Notes under the pieces: generated by a model | The model's database searches: none | What the model saw: the letters and a program-made list of their open reading frames with translations, nothing else | Told to the model about the DNA's origin: nothing | NCBI GenBank assembly: GCA_963816925.1 | Contig: CAWFMY010000009.1 | Location: forward strand, 124,001 to 188,000 | Direction: 5' to 3' | DNA length: 64,000 nucleotides | Source: CAIWHR01 sp963816925 | Lineage (GTDB): Bacteria > Pseudomonadota > Gammaproteobacteria > Burkholderiales > Casimicrobiaceae | Program-made: the position numbers and the translations under genes | Shown here: positions 44,034-53,463 of the stretch, piece by piece | Layout of the letters: each line of letters starts with the position of its first letter | How positions within the stretch are numbered: the stretch's first letter is position 1

Positions 44034-44335
44034 GGAGTCTCCAGACAAAATAGTGTTCGATCAGAATGAATGGATCGGGCGCGGCGCTGCGTGGCGACGC
44101 AAGCGGCATTGGCAAAACCCTGCCGGCGGCGATGCGCGCCGCGCGGCGGGGCTCTTTCCCCAGTGCAGGGGGCTGATGCTAATGGCGTCCACGGGAAAAA
44201 GCAAAACCATTCGACCTTGTCGCGCGATCAAGCTTCGCTGCGCATGCGCAGCACCTGGGTAGTACCAAAGATCAAATGCGCCCGACGCGCGGGACATGGC
44301 CCGCCCGATGCTGCGCTGCAATTCCCGACCGCCGT

Positions 44336-44367
44336 CCGCCTGCTTTCCGGGGACCCCGGACAGGCGG
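44336..44367. repeat. Long inverted repeat
   Basis: Arms CCGCCTG / CAGGCGG (7 bp) enclose TCCGGGG / CCCCGGA (7 bp), with a CTT bulge on one side and almost no loop. It is not followed by a T-run, so it is more likely an operator or a structural repeat than a terminator. Confidence 0.5.
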
Positions 44368-44440
44368 GAATTCGGAATCGGCGCCTCCGAAATTATCAGC
44401 CCCGCAAGCTGCACGGGGCCAACGGCCGATCAAAAAAGCC

Positions 44441-44449
44441 TGCTATTAT
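44441..44449 (+). promoter_or_regulatory. Extended -10 promoter of the 44.5-kb gene
   Basis: TGC-TATTAT, an extended -10 element, lies 51 nt before the ATG at 44500. The -35 region is weak, as is normal for this promoter class. Confidence 0.5.
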
Positions 44450-44499
44450 GCACACGTTATGCGCGTTGTGTCTACTGCCAAACCTCTCAGGGATTCACG

Positions 44500-44976
44500 A
44501 TGAAACGAAACCTCGCCGTCGCCGTGTTCCTGGCGCTCGCCGTCGCGGCGGCGCCCGCCGGGGCCCAGGGCCAGCCCGCACCGGCCAACGACATGCAGGC
44601 GCTGCGCGCCGCCGTCAAGGCCGACAAGCGGGCGCTGGTGGCCAAGACCCTCGAACTCACGCCGGCCGAGGAAAAGAAGTTCTGGCCGATCTACGATGCG
44701 TACCAACGCAGCCTCGACACCGCGAACCGGCAAACCGCGCTCGCCGTCGAAATGCTCGTCGGCAACGAGCGTCCCCTGTCCGATGTCTTTGCCAAGAACC
44801 TGGCGAACCAGATGCTCGCTTCCGACGAGACCGAAATCAAGGCGCGCCGGAAAATGCAGAACGCCGTCATGAAGGCGCTGCCTCCGAAAAAGGCCGCGCG
44901 CTACCTGCAGCTCGAGGGCAAGATCCGCGCGTTCCAGGATTACGACCTGGCCGTTGCGATTCCGCTGGTCAAGTAG
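44500..44976 (+). CDS. Exported hypothetical protein
   Basis: 158 aa. Clear signal peptide (MKRNLAVAVFLALAVAAAPAGAQG), then an all-helical mature part with LELTPAEEKKFWPIYDAYQRSLD and ALPPKKAARYLQLEGKIRAFQDYDLA. The LTPAEEKKFW and LP-x-KxAxRYxQ-E layout recalls Spy/CpxP-like periplasmic chaperones, but the LTxxQ hallmark is not exact, so I do not assign that function. Own promoter; followed 37 nt later by another exported protein. Confidence 0.75.
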   Translation: MKRNLAVAVFLALAVAAAPAGAQGQPAPANDMQALRAAVKADKRALVAKTLELTPAEEKKFWPIYDAYQRSLDTANRQTALAVEMLVGNERPLSDVFAKNLANQMLASDETEIKARRKMQNAVMKALPPKKAARYLQLEGKIRAFQDYDLAVAIPLVK

Positions 44977-45013
44977 TCGCGGCGCGGCACCGCACGGTCA
45001 TCGCGAATTGCGC

Positions 45014-45560
45014 ATGCGTCCGAATCGCGTCTCCTTCGTCCTGGCGTTCGCCGGCGCACTGTCCGCCGGGCCCGCCCTGGCCGACGCAACGCGCGACGCG
45101 CTCGCCGAGATGGCGAAGTGCGCCGATATCGCGGACGCGGCGGAGCGGCTCAAATGCTTCGATGCCGCGATGCCGCGCGCGAAAAGCGCCCTCGCCGCGC
45201 CCGCGCCCGAAGCGGCGCCGCCGACCAAGTCGGGCTTCCTCGAATGGTTCGGGTTCTCGCGCCCGCAACCGGTCACGAAGCCGGAGGATTTCGGCAAGCC
45301 GCCGCCCGAGTCGCTGCCCGGCGAGATCAACGAAATCACGGACGACGTGCTCGAATTCGCGAAGACGCCCCGCGGCAAGGCGGTGTTCATCCTGCACAAC
45401 GGCCAGGTCTGGCGCCAGCTGGACAGCGACGGCACCGTGGTGCTCGATCCCCGTGCAGGGAACCACGATGAAGGTCACGGTCGAACGCGGCGCGCTCGGC
45501 AGCTACAACCTCACGATCGCCGGGCGCAACGGGCTCATCAAGGTCACGCGCCTGAAGTAG
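45014..45560 (+). CDS. Exported hypothetical protein (one frameshift near 45455)
   Basis: About 181 aa after removing one C in the run before GTGCAGGG. Signal peptide (FVLAFAGALSAGPALA), then the motif MAKCADIADAAERLKCFDA, the two-cysteine C-x-x-I-x-D-x-x-x-R-L-x-C-[FY]-D pattern found at the mature N-terminus of several exported proteins. The C-terminal part is beta-rich (AVFILHNGQVWRQLDSDG, then YNLTIAGRNGLIKVTRLK). No known function. Confidence 0.75.
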
Positions 45561-45575
45561 CCGCACCGCGCGCGG

Positions 45576-45600
45576 GCGGTCGGGTCACGGGACCGCTTTT
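45576..45600 (+). terminator. Possible terminator after the 45.0-kb gene
   Basis: GCGGTC / GACCGC arms with a 9-nt loop, followed by TTTT, 16 nt after the stop. It lies inside the end of the convergent DUF3313 gene. Confidence 0.4.
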
Positions 45601-46256
45601 GCGGCCTCGAACTCCTTCGCGCAGTTGGACGCCCACTGGCGGAACATCGCCTCGAACCAGAAATTGTTCGATACGCGGGTTGCCCGGTCGAAGCGGCCGA
45701 CCTCGCGCGCGGTGTCGCGATCGACCACCTGCCCGAGAAGGGTTCCCGTGGCGGCGTCGCGTGCCTCGAGTTGCAGCGTCGCCGTTCCCGCGTCCATGTG
45801 AACGATCCCGATCTGGATGCCCGGCGCCGGCACGTCGGGGGCATTCACGAATAGGTCGGAGACGCTCGGTGTCAGGCGCAGCACGCCGGGTCCCGGCGCC
45901 GCCGCAATCTCGTAGCCCCGGGCCGTGAAAGCCGCGGCAACCGCCGCTCCCATGGCGCCGGCGGCGTCATTCGCAATTCGCTGCGCATCCTCCGGCACCA
46001 GCCAGCGGGACACGTCGCGCTGCTGGTTCATGCTCTTGAGCCAGCCCTTCTGCAGCCGGACCACCGCCGGATCGATCAGGATCTTCCGGTACCCGGCGAG
46101 ATCGGACTTGGGCAGCACGTAGAGCTCGTCGAGCGTGCGTGACGGCACCGCGACGAGGGAGCTGCTTGTCGAAGCGATGACGGTGTCCGGCGGCGCCGCG
46201 ACCGCCGACCCGCCCAGCACCGCGCACACCAGGACAAAAACGGACTTGAGGTTCAT
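45585..46256 (-). CDS. DUF3313-family exported protein
   Basis: 223 aa from ATG 46256 (MNLKSVFVLVCAVLGGSAVA signal peptide). The mature part carries SRTLDELYVLPKSDLAGYRKILIDPAVV, which matches DUF3313, a family of envelope lipoprotein-like proteins. No lipobox Cys is evident here, so it is probably periplasmic. Role unknown. Convergent with the preceding gene. Confidence 0.75.
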   Translation of the reverse strand: MNLKSVFVLVCAVLGGSAVAAPPDTVIASTSSSLVAVPSRTLDELYVLPKSDLAGYRKILIDPAVVRLQKGWLKSMNQQRDVSRWLVPEDAQRIANDAAGAMGAAVAAAFTARGYEIAAAPGPGVLRLTPSVSDLFVNAPDVPAPGIQIGIVHMDAGTATLQLEARDAATGTLLGQVVDRDTAREVGRFDRATRVSNNFWFEAMFRQWASNCAKEFEAAKAVP

Positions 46257-46360
46257 GGCCGGCTCCTTTCGGCAATTCCGGGATACCTGGTCAACAGTTC
46301 CCCGCATATTCTATTCGACCCGGCGTGCTCCGCCTGCGTTCCGTACTTTCCGCGGTGCGG

Positions 46361-47026
46361 TCAGGGGATCGACCACATGCGCATCAGGTTCTGCCGCACG
46401 ACGTCGAGGCGGACACGGCTTTCCCATTTCATCGAAAGACCCTCGAGGGCGGCGATTTCGTTGAGCTCGTAGACCTGGGTCCGCTGGTGCTCGTCCGCGA
46501 TGCAGCTCTCGATGAACGTTATCGACACCAGCCGCTCGCCGGAACGCACCGGCACCACCTCGTGCAGCGTCGTCGACGGGTAGATGATCGCCTCTCCGGC
46601 GGCGCCCTTGAACGGCAATCCGATGTTGCCGACCTCGATCGACAGCTCGCCCCCTTCGTAGGTCGAAGGGTCGCTGACAAAAACGGTGCAGGAAAGGTCG
46701 GACCGGATGCGCGCGTTGCCGACCTGGATCATCGCCGAATCGGCATGCGCGCCGTATTTCATGCCCGGCGCATAGCGGCAAAGCAGCGGCGGCGCCACCT
46801 GCCTCGGCATCGCGTAATCGACGAACTCCCGCGAGCGCGCCAGTGCCACGTTCACGATCTGCACCGATTCGGCGTACTTGGGATCGGTGTGATCCGCCTG
46901 CAGGTTGTCCTTGGTCTGATTGGCCGGATTCGATACCCGGCCGTCGACGAAGCGCAACTCGCGGGAGAGCGCCACGAGCCGCGCGATGTCGGCCGGTGCC
47001 AGCAGGTTCTTGATCTTGAGGAACAC
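46361..47026 (-). CDS. PKHD-type Fe(II)/2-oxoglutarate hydroxylase (PiuC/YbiX-like)
   Basis: 221 aa from GTG 47026 (VFLKIKNLLAPADI); an ATG at 47125 would add 33 poorly conserved residues. The double-stranded beta-helix carries the iron triad: His and Asp in YGAHADSAM and distal His in STTLHEVVPV, with the 2-oxoglutarate Arg in SGERLVSITFIES. FVDGRVSNPANQTKDN near the start is the family signature. PiuC genes commonly accompany TonB-dependent iron receptors. Divergent from the two aspartyl-hydroxylase-like genes. Confidence 0.92.
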   Translation of the reverse strand: MFLKIKNLLAPADIARLVALSRELRFVDGRVSNPANQTKDNLQADHTDPKYAESVQIVNVALARSREFVDYAMPRQVAPPLLCRYAPGMKYGAHADSAMIQVGNARIRSDLSCTVFVSDPSTYEGGELSIEVGNIGLPFKGAAGEAIIYPSTTLHEVVPVRSGERLVSITFIESCIADEHQRTQVYELNEIAALEGLSMKWESRVRLDVVRQNLMRMWSIP

Positions 47027-47080
47027 GGAGGAATTCGCCCGGGAGGTCGCCGTTGGGGAGCGCAAATCGTACACCGGATT

Positions 47081-47089
47081 TGGTATTCT
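47081..47089 (+). promoter_or_regulatory. Possible extended -10 promoter of the aspartyl-hydroxylase pair
   Basis: TGG-TATTCT lies 66 nt before the ATG at 47155, within the 128-nt divergent region. No clear -35 or Fur box was found. Confidence 0.35.
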
Positions 47090-47154
47090 CTCGTCCGGCC
47101 CGGAAGCGATCCGGTTGCAGCGCACGCCCCAACAGCACGGAAACTCCGGTCACC

Positions 47155-48336
47155 ATGTCCACGCTCCCCATCGACGCCCGCACGCTCGCCCAGGCCGGCT
47201 TCGAAGCGCTGCACAACGGCGATGCACGCACGGCGCGCGCTTCGTTCGAGCGGATCATGGCGGCGGGCAGCGCCGATGCGTCCGTGTGCGCGGCGCTGGC
47301 GTACGCGTGCCGGGACCTGGGCGACAAGCCTGCCGCGCTCGTCGCCGCCGAACGCGCGCTGGCGCTCGACCCGCGGAACCTGCGTGCGCTGCTGCTCAAG
47401 GCCGACCACCTGGCGGAGGCCGGCGACGCGCGCGCCGCGTCGTCGTTCTACCTGTTCGCGGTTCAAAGCGCGCCGCCCGCCGACAAGCTGCCGCTCGACC
47501 TGCGCAACGATCTCGCGCGCGCCGCGACGATGTGCGAGCGCTACGCCGGGGAATTCGACGATTTCCTGCGCGAGCGCCTCGTCGGCCGGGGCCTCGCCGC
47601 CGGGCGCTCCGCGGCGCGATTCAGCCAGGCGCTCGACATCCTGCTCGGCCGCAAGAAGATCTACACCCAGCAGCCGCACGCGTTCTTTTTCCCGGAGCTC
47701 CCGCAGATCCAGTTCTTCGACCGGGAGGCGTTTCCGTGGCTGGACGAGGTCGAAGCCGCGACGGCGGACATCCGCGCCGAGCTCCTGGAGGTCCTGCGGG
47801 AGGACGCTGCGTTCACGCCGTACATCCAGGGCGACCCGAAGCGGCCGCGCAGGGAACAGGACGGGATGCAGGACAATCCCAATTGGAGCGCCTACTATTT
47901 CTGGAAGGACGGCGCCGTGGTGGCCGAGCACGCCGCGCGCTGCCCGCGGACGATGGAAGTCATCTCGCGTATTCCTCTGGCGCACGTGAAGAACCGCTCG
48001 CCGTCGGTGCTGTTCTCGCAGCTTCGGCCCGGCACCCGGATTCCGCCGCACTCCGGCCTCGTCAACACCCGCCTCATCTGCCACCTGCCGTTGCTCGTCC
48101 CGCCCAACTGCGGCTTTCGCGTCGGCAACGACACGCGCACCCCCGTCGAAGGCAAGGCCTGGGCATTCGACGACACGATCGAGCACGAAGCGTGGAACTC
48201 GAGCGACCGGACCCGCGTGATCCTGCTGTTCGAGATCTGGCGCCCGGAGCTGTCGGAAGCGGAGCGCGGACTCGTGTCTTCCATGTTCGAGGCGATCGAC
48301 GACTACAGCGGCCAGAAGCCGACATGGTCGATATGA
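47155..48336 (+). CDS. TPR-fused aspartyl/asparaginyl beta-hydroxylase family protein
   Basis: 393 aa. TPR-like helices in the first 120 residues (AGFEALHNGDARTARASFERIM, AALAYACRDLGDKPAALVAAERAL) followed by an AspH-type beta-helix domain (about 190-390). Iron ligands: His in RIPPHSGLVNTRL and His in DDTIEHEAWN; 2-oxoglutarate Arg in TRVILLFEIW. AspH enzymes use two His and no acidic ligand, as here. FFPELPQIQFFDREAFPWL is typical of the family. It overlaps the second copy by 4 nt (ATGA). Confidence 0.9.
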   Translation: MSTLPIDARTLAQAGFEALHNGDARTARASFERIMAAGSADASVCAALAYACRDLGDKPAALVAAERALALDPRNLRALLLKADHLAEAGDARAASSFYLFAVQSAPPADKLPLDLRNDLARAATMCERYAGEFDDFLRERLVGRGLAAGRSAARFSQALDILLGRKKIYTQQPHAFFFPELPQIQFFDREAFPWLDEVEAATADIRAELLEVLREDAAFTPYIQGDPKRPRREQDGMQDNPNWSAYYFWKDGAVVAEHAARCPRTMEVISRIPLAHVKNRSPSVLFSQLRPGTRIPPHSGLVNTRLICHLPLLVPPNCGFRVGNDTRTPVEGKAWAFDDTIEHEAWNSSDRTRVILLFEIWRPELSEAERGLVSSMFEAIDDYSGQKPTWSI

Positions 48337-49654
48337 GCTCCGGGCCGGGCGGCATGCAGACCGCGGAGGAAAGGCGCGCGAGATCGTCGCGCTCGAAGCC
48401 GCCGCCGTCCGTGCGAGGCAAAATGGGCGGGAGAAGGAGGCGGTCAGCCTCTGGGGCCGCATCCTCGCCCTCGAGCCCACCCACGTGCGCACGATGACCG
48501 CGCTCGGCCAGCGCGCGTTCCGCCAGGGCGACATGGTGTCGGCGCGCGCAATGTTCCAGCGGCTCGTCGACGCCGACGGCACGGATCCCCAGCAATGGAT
48601 CCACCTCGCCGTCGCGTGCCGGAACCAGAAGGACGAAGCGGGCGAGGAGAACGCGATTCGCCGTGCGCTGGAGACGGACCCGCTCGAGCTCGTGGCGCTC
48701 ATCCTCCGTGCCGACCTGCTCGAGCGCCAGGGCAAGACCCATCAGGCCGCCGCGGCCTACCGCGCGGTGGCGACCGTCTCCCCCGCGATGGAAAAGCTGC
48801 GTCCGGAATTGCGGCGCTGCCGTCGCCAAGGCCCACGCGCAGTCGGACCAGTACAACCGGGATTTCGGCGCCTTCATGGACCGGCTATCTCGAGTCGACG
48901 TGAAGGAGTTCGCCGGCGAGAACCTCAAGCGCTTTCGCGATTCCGTCGACATCATGGTCGGCCGCAAGAAGCGTTTCGACTCGCAGTCGGTCATGTACCA
49001 CTATCCGGGCCTGCCGGCGATCGAGTTCTTCGAGCGGGCGGATTTTCCGTGGCTCGACCCCATCGAAGCGGCGACCGACGCGATCCGCGACGAGTTTCTC
49101 GCCGTCCTCGCGAGCGACGAGGGATTCGTGCCCTACATTTCCTACCCGAACGACGTGCCGCAGGACCAGTTCGCGGAACTCAACAACTCGCCGCGCTGGA
49201 GCGCGTTCCACCTGTGGAAGCTGGGCGCGGTCGTCGAGGAAAACGCCGCGCGCTGCCCGGTGACGATGGCGGCGCTGGACGGCGCGCCCAAGCCGGACCA
49301 GCCGGGACGCACGCCCGCGGCGATGTTTTCGCTGCTGAAGCCGAAGACCCGGATTCGCGCGCACACACGGCGTGACCAACGTGCGCCTCGTCACGCACCT
49401 CCCGCTCGATCGTCCCGGAAGCGTGCGGGTTCCGCGTCGGCAACGACGTCCGCCAATGGGTTCCGGGCAAGGCGTGGGTGTTCGACGACACCATCGAGCA
49501 CGAGGCGTGGAACGACAGCGACAAGCTGCGCGTCGTCCTCATCTTCGACATCTGGAATCCGCTGCTCACGCCGCCCGAGCGGGCGCTGATCACCGCGATG
49601 ACGGCGGGCGTGCAGGCGTTTTCCGGCGGCGCCACGGGCTTCGAGCAGCTCTGA
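48333..49654 (+). CDS. Second TPR-fused aspartyl/asparaginyl beta-hydroxylase family protein (four frameshifts)
   Basis: About 440 aa after repair. Same layout as the preceding gene: TPR-like repeats (EAVSLWGRILALEPTHVRT, GDMVSARAMFQRLVDADG), then AspH domain with YPGLPAIEFFERADFPWLD, TRIRAHTGVTNVRL, DDTIEHEAWND and LRVVLIFDIWNP. Single-base shifts at about 48372 (A lost from an A-run), 48826, 49367 and 49413 break it, and each repairs to family-like sequence. Four shifts in one gene would suggest a decaying copy, but the neighbouring TonB receptor shows the same, so poor local sequence is more likely. Confidence 0.8.
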
Positions 49655-49695
49655 AGCCGCGGCCCGGCGGGCCGCCGCGCACCGGTCGCAAAGCC

Positions 49696-49723
49696 AAAAA
49701 AACGGCGAGCCGAGGCTCGCCGT
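49696..49723 (-). terminator. Intrinsic terminator of the TonB receptor gene
   Basis: A perfect 10-bp stem (ACGGCGAGCC / GGCTCGCCGT) with a 2-nt loop as drawn; on the minus strand it is followed by seven T residues. It lies 25 nt after the receptor stop codon and about 40 nt past the convergent gene. Confidence 0.85.
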
Positions 49724-49747
49724 CGAGTGTTGCTGCCTGCGTTGCGA

Positions 49748-52701
49748 TCAGAACTTCGCCGTGACGTTCAGGAACAGGTTCCGGCCCAGCGCATCGTAGA
49801 CCTGCGGATACGTGTTGCCGTTGCCGAACGGCGGCCCGGCGATCGACGAATCCACGATCGGGGGATCCTTGTCGAAGATGTTGTTGACGCCGCCGCGGAT
49901 CGTCCAGTTCTTGTCGATGTTCCATTGCAGCGCGAGGTCGAAGTAGCTCTGATCCCCGATCTTCGACGTGACCGCGTCGGTTGATCCGGCCAGCAGCGGA
50001 TTGGAGCTGCTCGTGTCGATGTCCACCGAGCTGAAATAACGCCACGTCAACGCGCCGCTGATGTCGTACCACGGCGTGTTCCAGATCCCTTGCAGCTTGT
50101 GGCGCCACGTCGGTATCGGCGTTCCGCAGGTGACCCCGAACAGGCCGGCACAGTCGTACGACGCCCCGCCAGGCAGCGGCTGGGTGATGAACGTGTCGAG
50201 GTATGTCCCGATGAAGTTGACCGATGCACTGCCGTAGTCCTTGATCGGCGTGTTCCAGTTCAACGTGAAGTCGATGCCGGAGGTCTTGACGCTCCCGAGG
50301 TTGTTATTGAGGCCATCGATGTAGCCGCCGCCATTCAGCCACAGCGAGCCAAACTGGTCGCGGTGAACCTGGTTGCACAGCACGCCGCTGTCCAGACACT
50401 GTTGAAGCGTCAGCGACGGGTTGACGGCGCCGATCACGTCCTCGACCTTGATGTTCCAGTAGTCGATGGTCGCGCTCAGGTTCGGCATGGGCGTCAGCAC
50501 AACGCCCAGCGAGTACGTCTTTGCCGTTTCGGGCTTGAGGGTCGGGTTGCCGCCTTGCTGGTAGTTGTACTGCCCGGCCGGGCTGTCGAGGCCGTCGAAT
50601 CCATACAGATTGGCCGGAAGACCCGAGCGCAAGCACTGCGCCAAGGTTGCGGTCCTCGTGGGACCGCAGGGTCGGCGCTCATGCTGAAGAGGTTGAGGCC
50701 CTGCGCCTGGAACAACTCGATGACGTTGCCGGCGCGCACCGCTTGCTGGTAGCTTCCGCGCAGACGGCCTTCCTTCACCGGCGCCCATTCCGCACCGATA
50801 CCGTACGAGTTGGTGTGCTGGTCGGTGCTGTAGTCCGAGTAACGGTAGCTGGCGGTCACGCTCAGCAAATGCGCCCAGGGCTGGTTTTCCATGATCGGAA
50901 CGCGAACTTCCGCGTACGGTTCCACCACGGTGTACTGGCCATTGAGGCCGATCGTCGGGCCGCCTTGACCCGCGAGGTCCGGGATCGAGAACTGCGGATC
51001 GGTCACGAGGTTCAGCTTTTCGACACGACGCTCGAGACCGAACGCGACGCCGACGCCGTTCTTGGCCATCGGCAGCGTCCAGCCATACGCCTGGCCGAGG
51101 TCGGACGTCAGGTTGAGGCCGACCACGCTTTGCTCGGTCGTGCCGCTCTGGAAGCCCGGGCGTCTGCAGGTAGGCCAGCGCGGCTTGCGTCACGCCGTCG
51201 ATGTGGAAGATGTCGTACGGCACGCACGACGTATCGGTGCCGTCGACCACCGACGCGCAAACCGGCGCGCCGTCCGCGTTCTTCACCACGTTCAGCGCGC
51301 GATTGAGGCGGGTGATCGAGAAGTCGTTCTGGTAGTTTTCCGAATAGACGACCTTGCCCGACTGCCACCAGAAGTTGTAATCCCACTTGTTGTCGAGGAT
51401 GTCGCCCTTGGCGCCGATCACGATGCGATAGTCGGTGTGGCGCAGGTTGTCCTGGCGTCCGCCGCCTTCGGCGTTGCGGCGGCCGATGAACGATCCGCTG
51501 CGTGCCGTCATCCGTGATACCGAACGCATCCTTGAACGATTGGGACAGCAGCGGGTTGGCCGCACTCAACGTGATCGGGAGGCCGTAGAAGATGCCGCTC
51601 GGTGCGATCTGCGCGGTCGTCTGGTCGTCCATGAAGTCGAACTCGGAATACACGCGCACGTTCGGCAGCGCGTCGTAGTGCGCGAACGCATTGAAGTTGT
51701 ACCGGGTGTCGTTTCGCTGGTAGTAGTTGTACGGCGCGAAGTTGAACTGGTCTTGGCGAGCGATGTACGGCCGCACGTTACCCGCCGCGTCGGCGATCGT
51801 CTTTTGCGCGCCACCGGACGACAGCCGGAAGCGGCCCGGATACGAGGTCGACGAACCGCCGCATTCGCACTGGTCGCTGTTGGGGCCGCCGAACTCGTCG
51901 AGCGAGCACGCGCTGAAGTCGCGGCTCGACTGGAGGATCGGGTCGCTCTGCTGGTACGAAAAGAAGATCGTCGCGTTGCCCTTGCCGTTGGCGAAGTTGC
52001 TGCCCATCGTCATGCTGATGTTCTGCGTCTGGCCGTCGAGGCTGACGTTGCCGGGCACCTGAAACTGGGCGGGGTTCGTCGCGGCGCGTCCGGCCACGAT
52101 GTCGCCGACGAAGCTGTGCTGCTGGTGGTTGTAGCCGTTGCCGTTCCAGCTGAACTGAATGCCCTCGAAGTGGTCATTCATGATGAAGTTCACGACACCC
52201 GCGATGGCGTCGGAACCGTAGATCGACGACGCGCCGCCGGTCAGGACTTCGATCCGCTGGATCAGCGGCGCCGGAATCGCAGTTGATGTCCGTCGGCCAG
52301 TACGTCGGGCTGCCGGCCGGGACACGACGGCCGTCGATCAGGACCAGCGTGCGGGCCGAGCCGAGGTTGCGCAGGTTGATCGACGCAGTGCCGGTCGCGC
52401 CGTTCGACAGATTGCCGCCGTAGTCGGCAAAGGCCTGCGGCAACTGGTTAAGGATGTCCGACGTCGACACGAGGCCGGTGAAGCCGATGTCCTGCGCCGT
52501 GATCACCGAAACCGGGCTTTCGCTTTCGAGATTGAGAGACGGGATGCGGGAGCCCGTGACCTCGATCTTCTCGATCTTCTGAACTGGCGGTGTTGCAGGT
52601 GGAGTCTGCGCATAGACCATCGGCGCCGCCAGGCCGACGGCCGCCCCCGCGCTCAATGCCCTCGCGACGGCAAGCGACAATTGTTTTCTGTTCAACTTCA
52701 T
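49748..52701 (-). CDS. TonB-dependent receptor (four frameshifts)
   Basis: About 980 aa after repair. Signal peptide ends near MVYAQT; a TonB-box-like segment IEKIEVTGSRIP follows, then the plug (about 50-190: SPVSVITAQDI, LRNLGSARTLVLIDGRRV, IQRIEVLTGGASSIYGSDAIAGVVNFI) and a 22-strand-type barrel ending ALGRNLFLNVTAKF. The final Phe is the usual barrel end. Single-base shifts at about 52281, 51500, 51157 (insertions) and 50672 (deletion) break the frame. VTGSRIP and the Asn-rich barrel are typical of large receptors for peptides, siderophores or glycans; the ligand is unknown. Convergent with the AspH pair. Confidence 0.88.
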
Positions 52702-53463
52702 TGTGGGCCCCCAGAGATTGATGATTCACCAAACGGAAACGCTTGTGGCGTCGCCTGGTTGCGCGCATAGCGATTGCCCGCGCACAAAGCAGTTGAGACA
52801 TTAACCCAGCGCCGAAATCTGCCGCAACGAAAACCCGCCGCCGAGGGAGGGCAGCGCACAAGGTTGTTGCAATTTTGCTACCGGTTCCGGCGCGCTCTGC
52901 CCAACCCGATGATTATTTTCACGTCCCGCTCCTCGAATTCCCTCGAAAGACGACGCTGCGGTCGAATGTTTCACGGCGAAAGTGCGCTGCACAAATCCTT
53001 CGATTTCATGCCGCCCGAACGAGCGGCTTTCCCGTTGCGAGCGAGGGGACACGCACGGCGACACAAATGTTCTCATCGACCTCCCACTTGCGATGTTGCG
53101 GTGCACTAAAGCCGTCGGATTTGGAGTGTGCCCAAAAGACACATGCTTCACGGGGTTTCTATCGCCGAATCGGCATATTTGCATTGTCTTTCAATGATTT
53201 TCCGCGTGAACCTCGCACCAATGCCGCGTATTGCGAATATTCGGCGCTGGCCGTGGACACCAAGAAACCATGACGCGCAGCATGGCAATGCGCCGTTCGA
53301 GCTGGCTCGCGCCCGGAGGGCGCATCGTGCGTCATCGGAACGCCGCTTTGCTCGACGCCCGCGTTTTGGGGATAGAATGAATTCCTTCCGCGAGCCCGCG
53401 CGACCTTGATGACAATCGCGGGTCGGGACTCGCCGCCGGGATCCCCGGCAAAGGAAACGCGAG
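52702..53463. other. Long intergenic region, visibly more A+T-rich
   Basis: 762 nt without a credible gene. G+C is clearly below the rest of the window, especially at 53100-53280. It must hold the receptor promoter (minus) and the lipoprotein promoter (plus). A 10-bp palindrome CGAATATTCG lies at 53234-53243. Short open frames here do not resemble proteins I know. Confidence 0.6.
53348..53378 (+). promoter_or_regulatory. Possible promoter of the TPR lipoprotein gene
   Basis: TTGCTC (53348-53353) and TAGAAT (53373-53378) are 19 nt apart, 86 nt before the ATG at 53464. Spacing is longer than optimal. Confidence 0.4.

Larger units (their letters stand above)
44034..44499. other. Intergenic region upstream of exbB and the 44.5-kb gene
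   Basis: 466 nt without a convincing gene. It holds the minus-strand promoter of exbB (not resolved), a long near-perfect inverted repeat at 44336-44367 and the plus-strand promoter at 44441-44449. No Fur box was found. Confidence 0.5.

Noticed and set aside
48333..49654. Second AspH gene as a genuine pseudogene
   Set aside because: All four shifts repair to conserved sequence, catalytic residues are intact and the adjacent receptor gene shows the same kind of one-base shifts, so sequence error is simpler.
53128..53409. Short open frames in the long intergenic gap upstream of the TonB receptor
   Set aside because: No recognisable domain, no ribosome site, composition follows the A+T-richer DNA.
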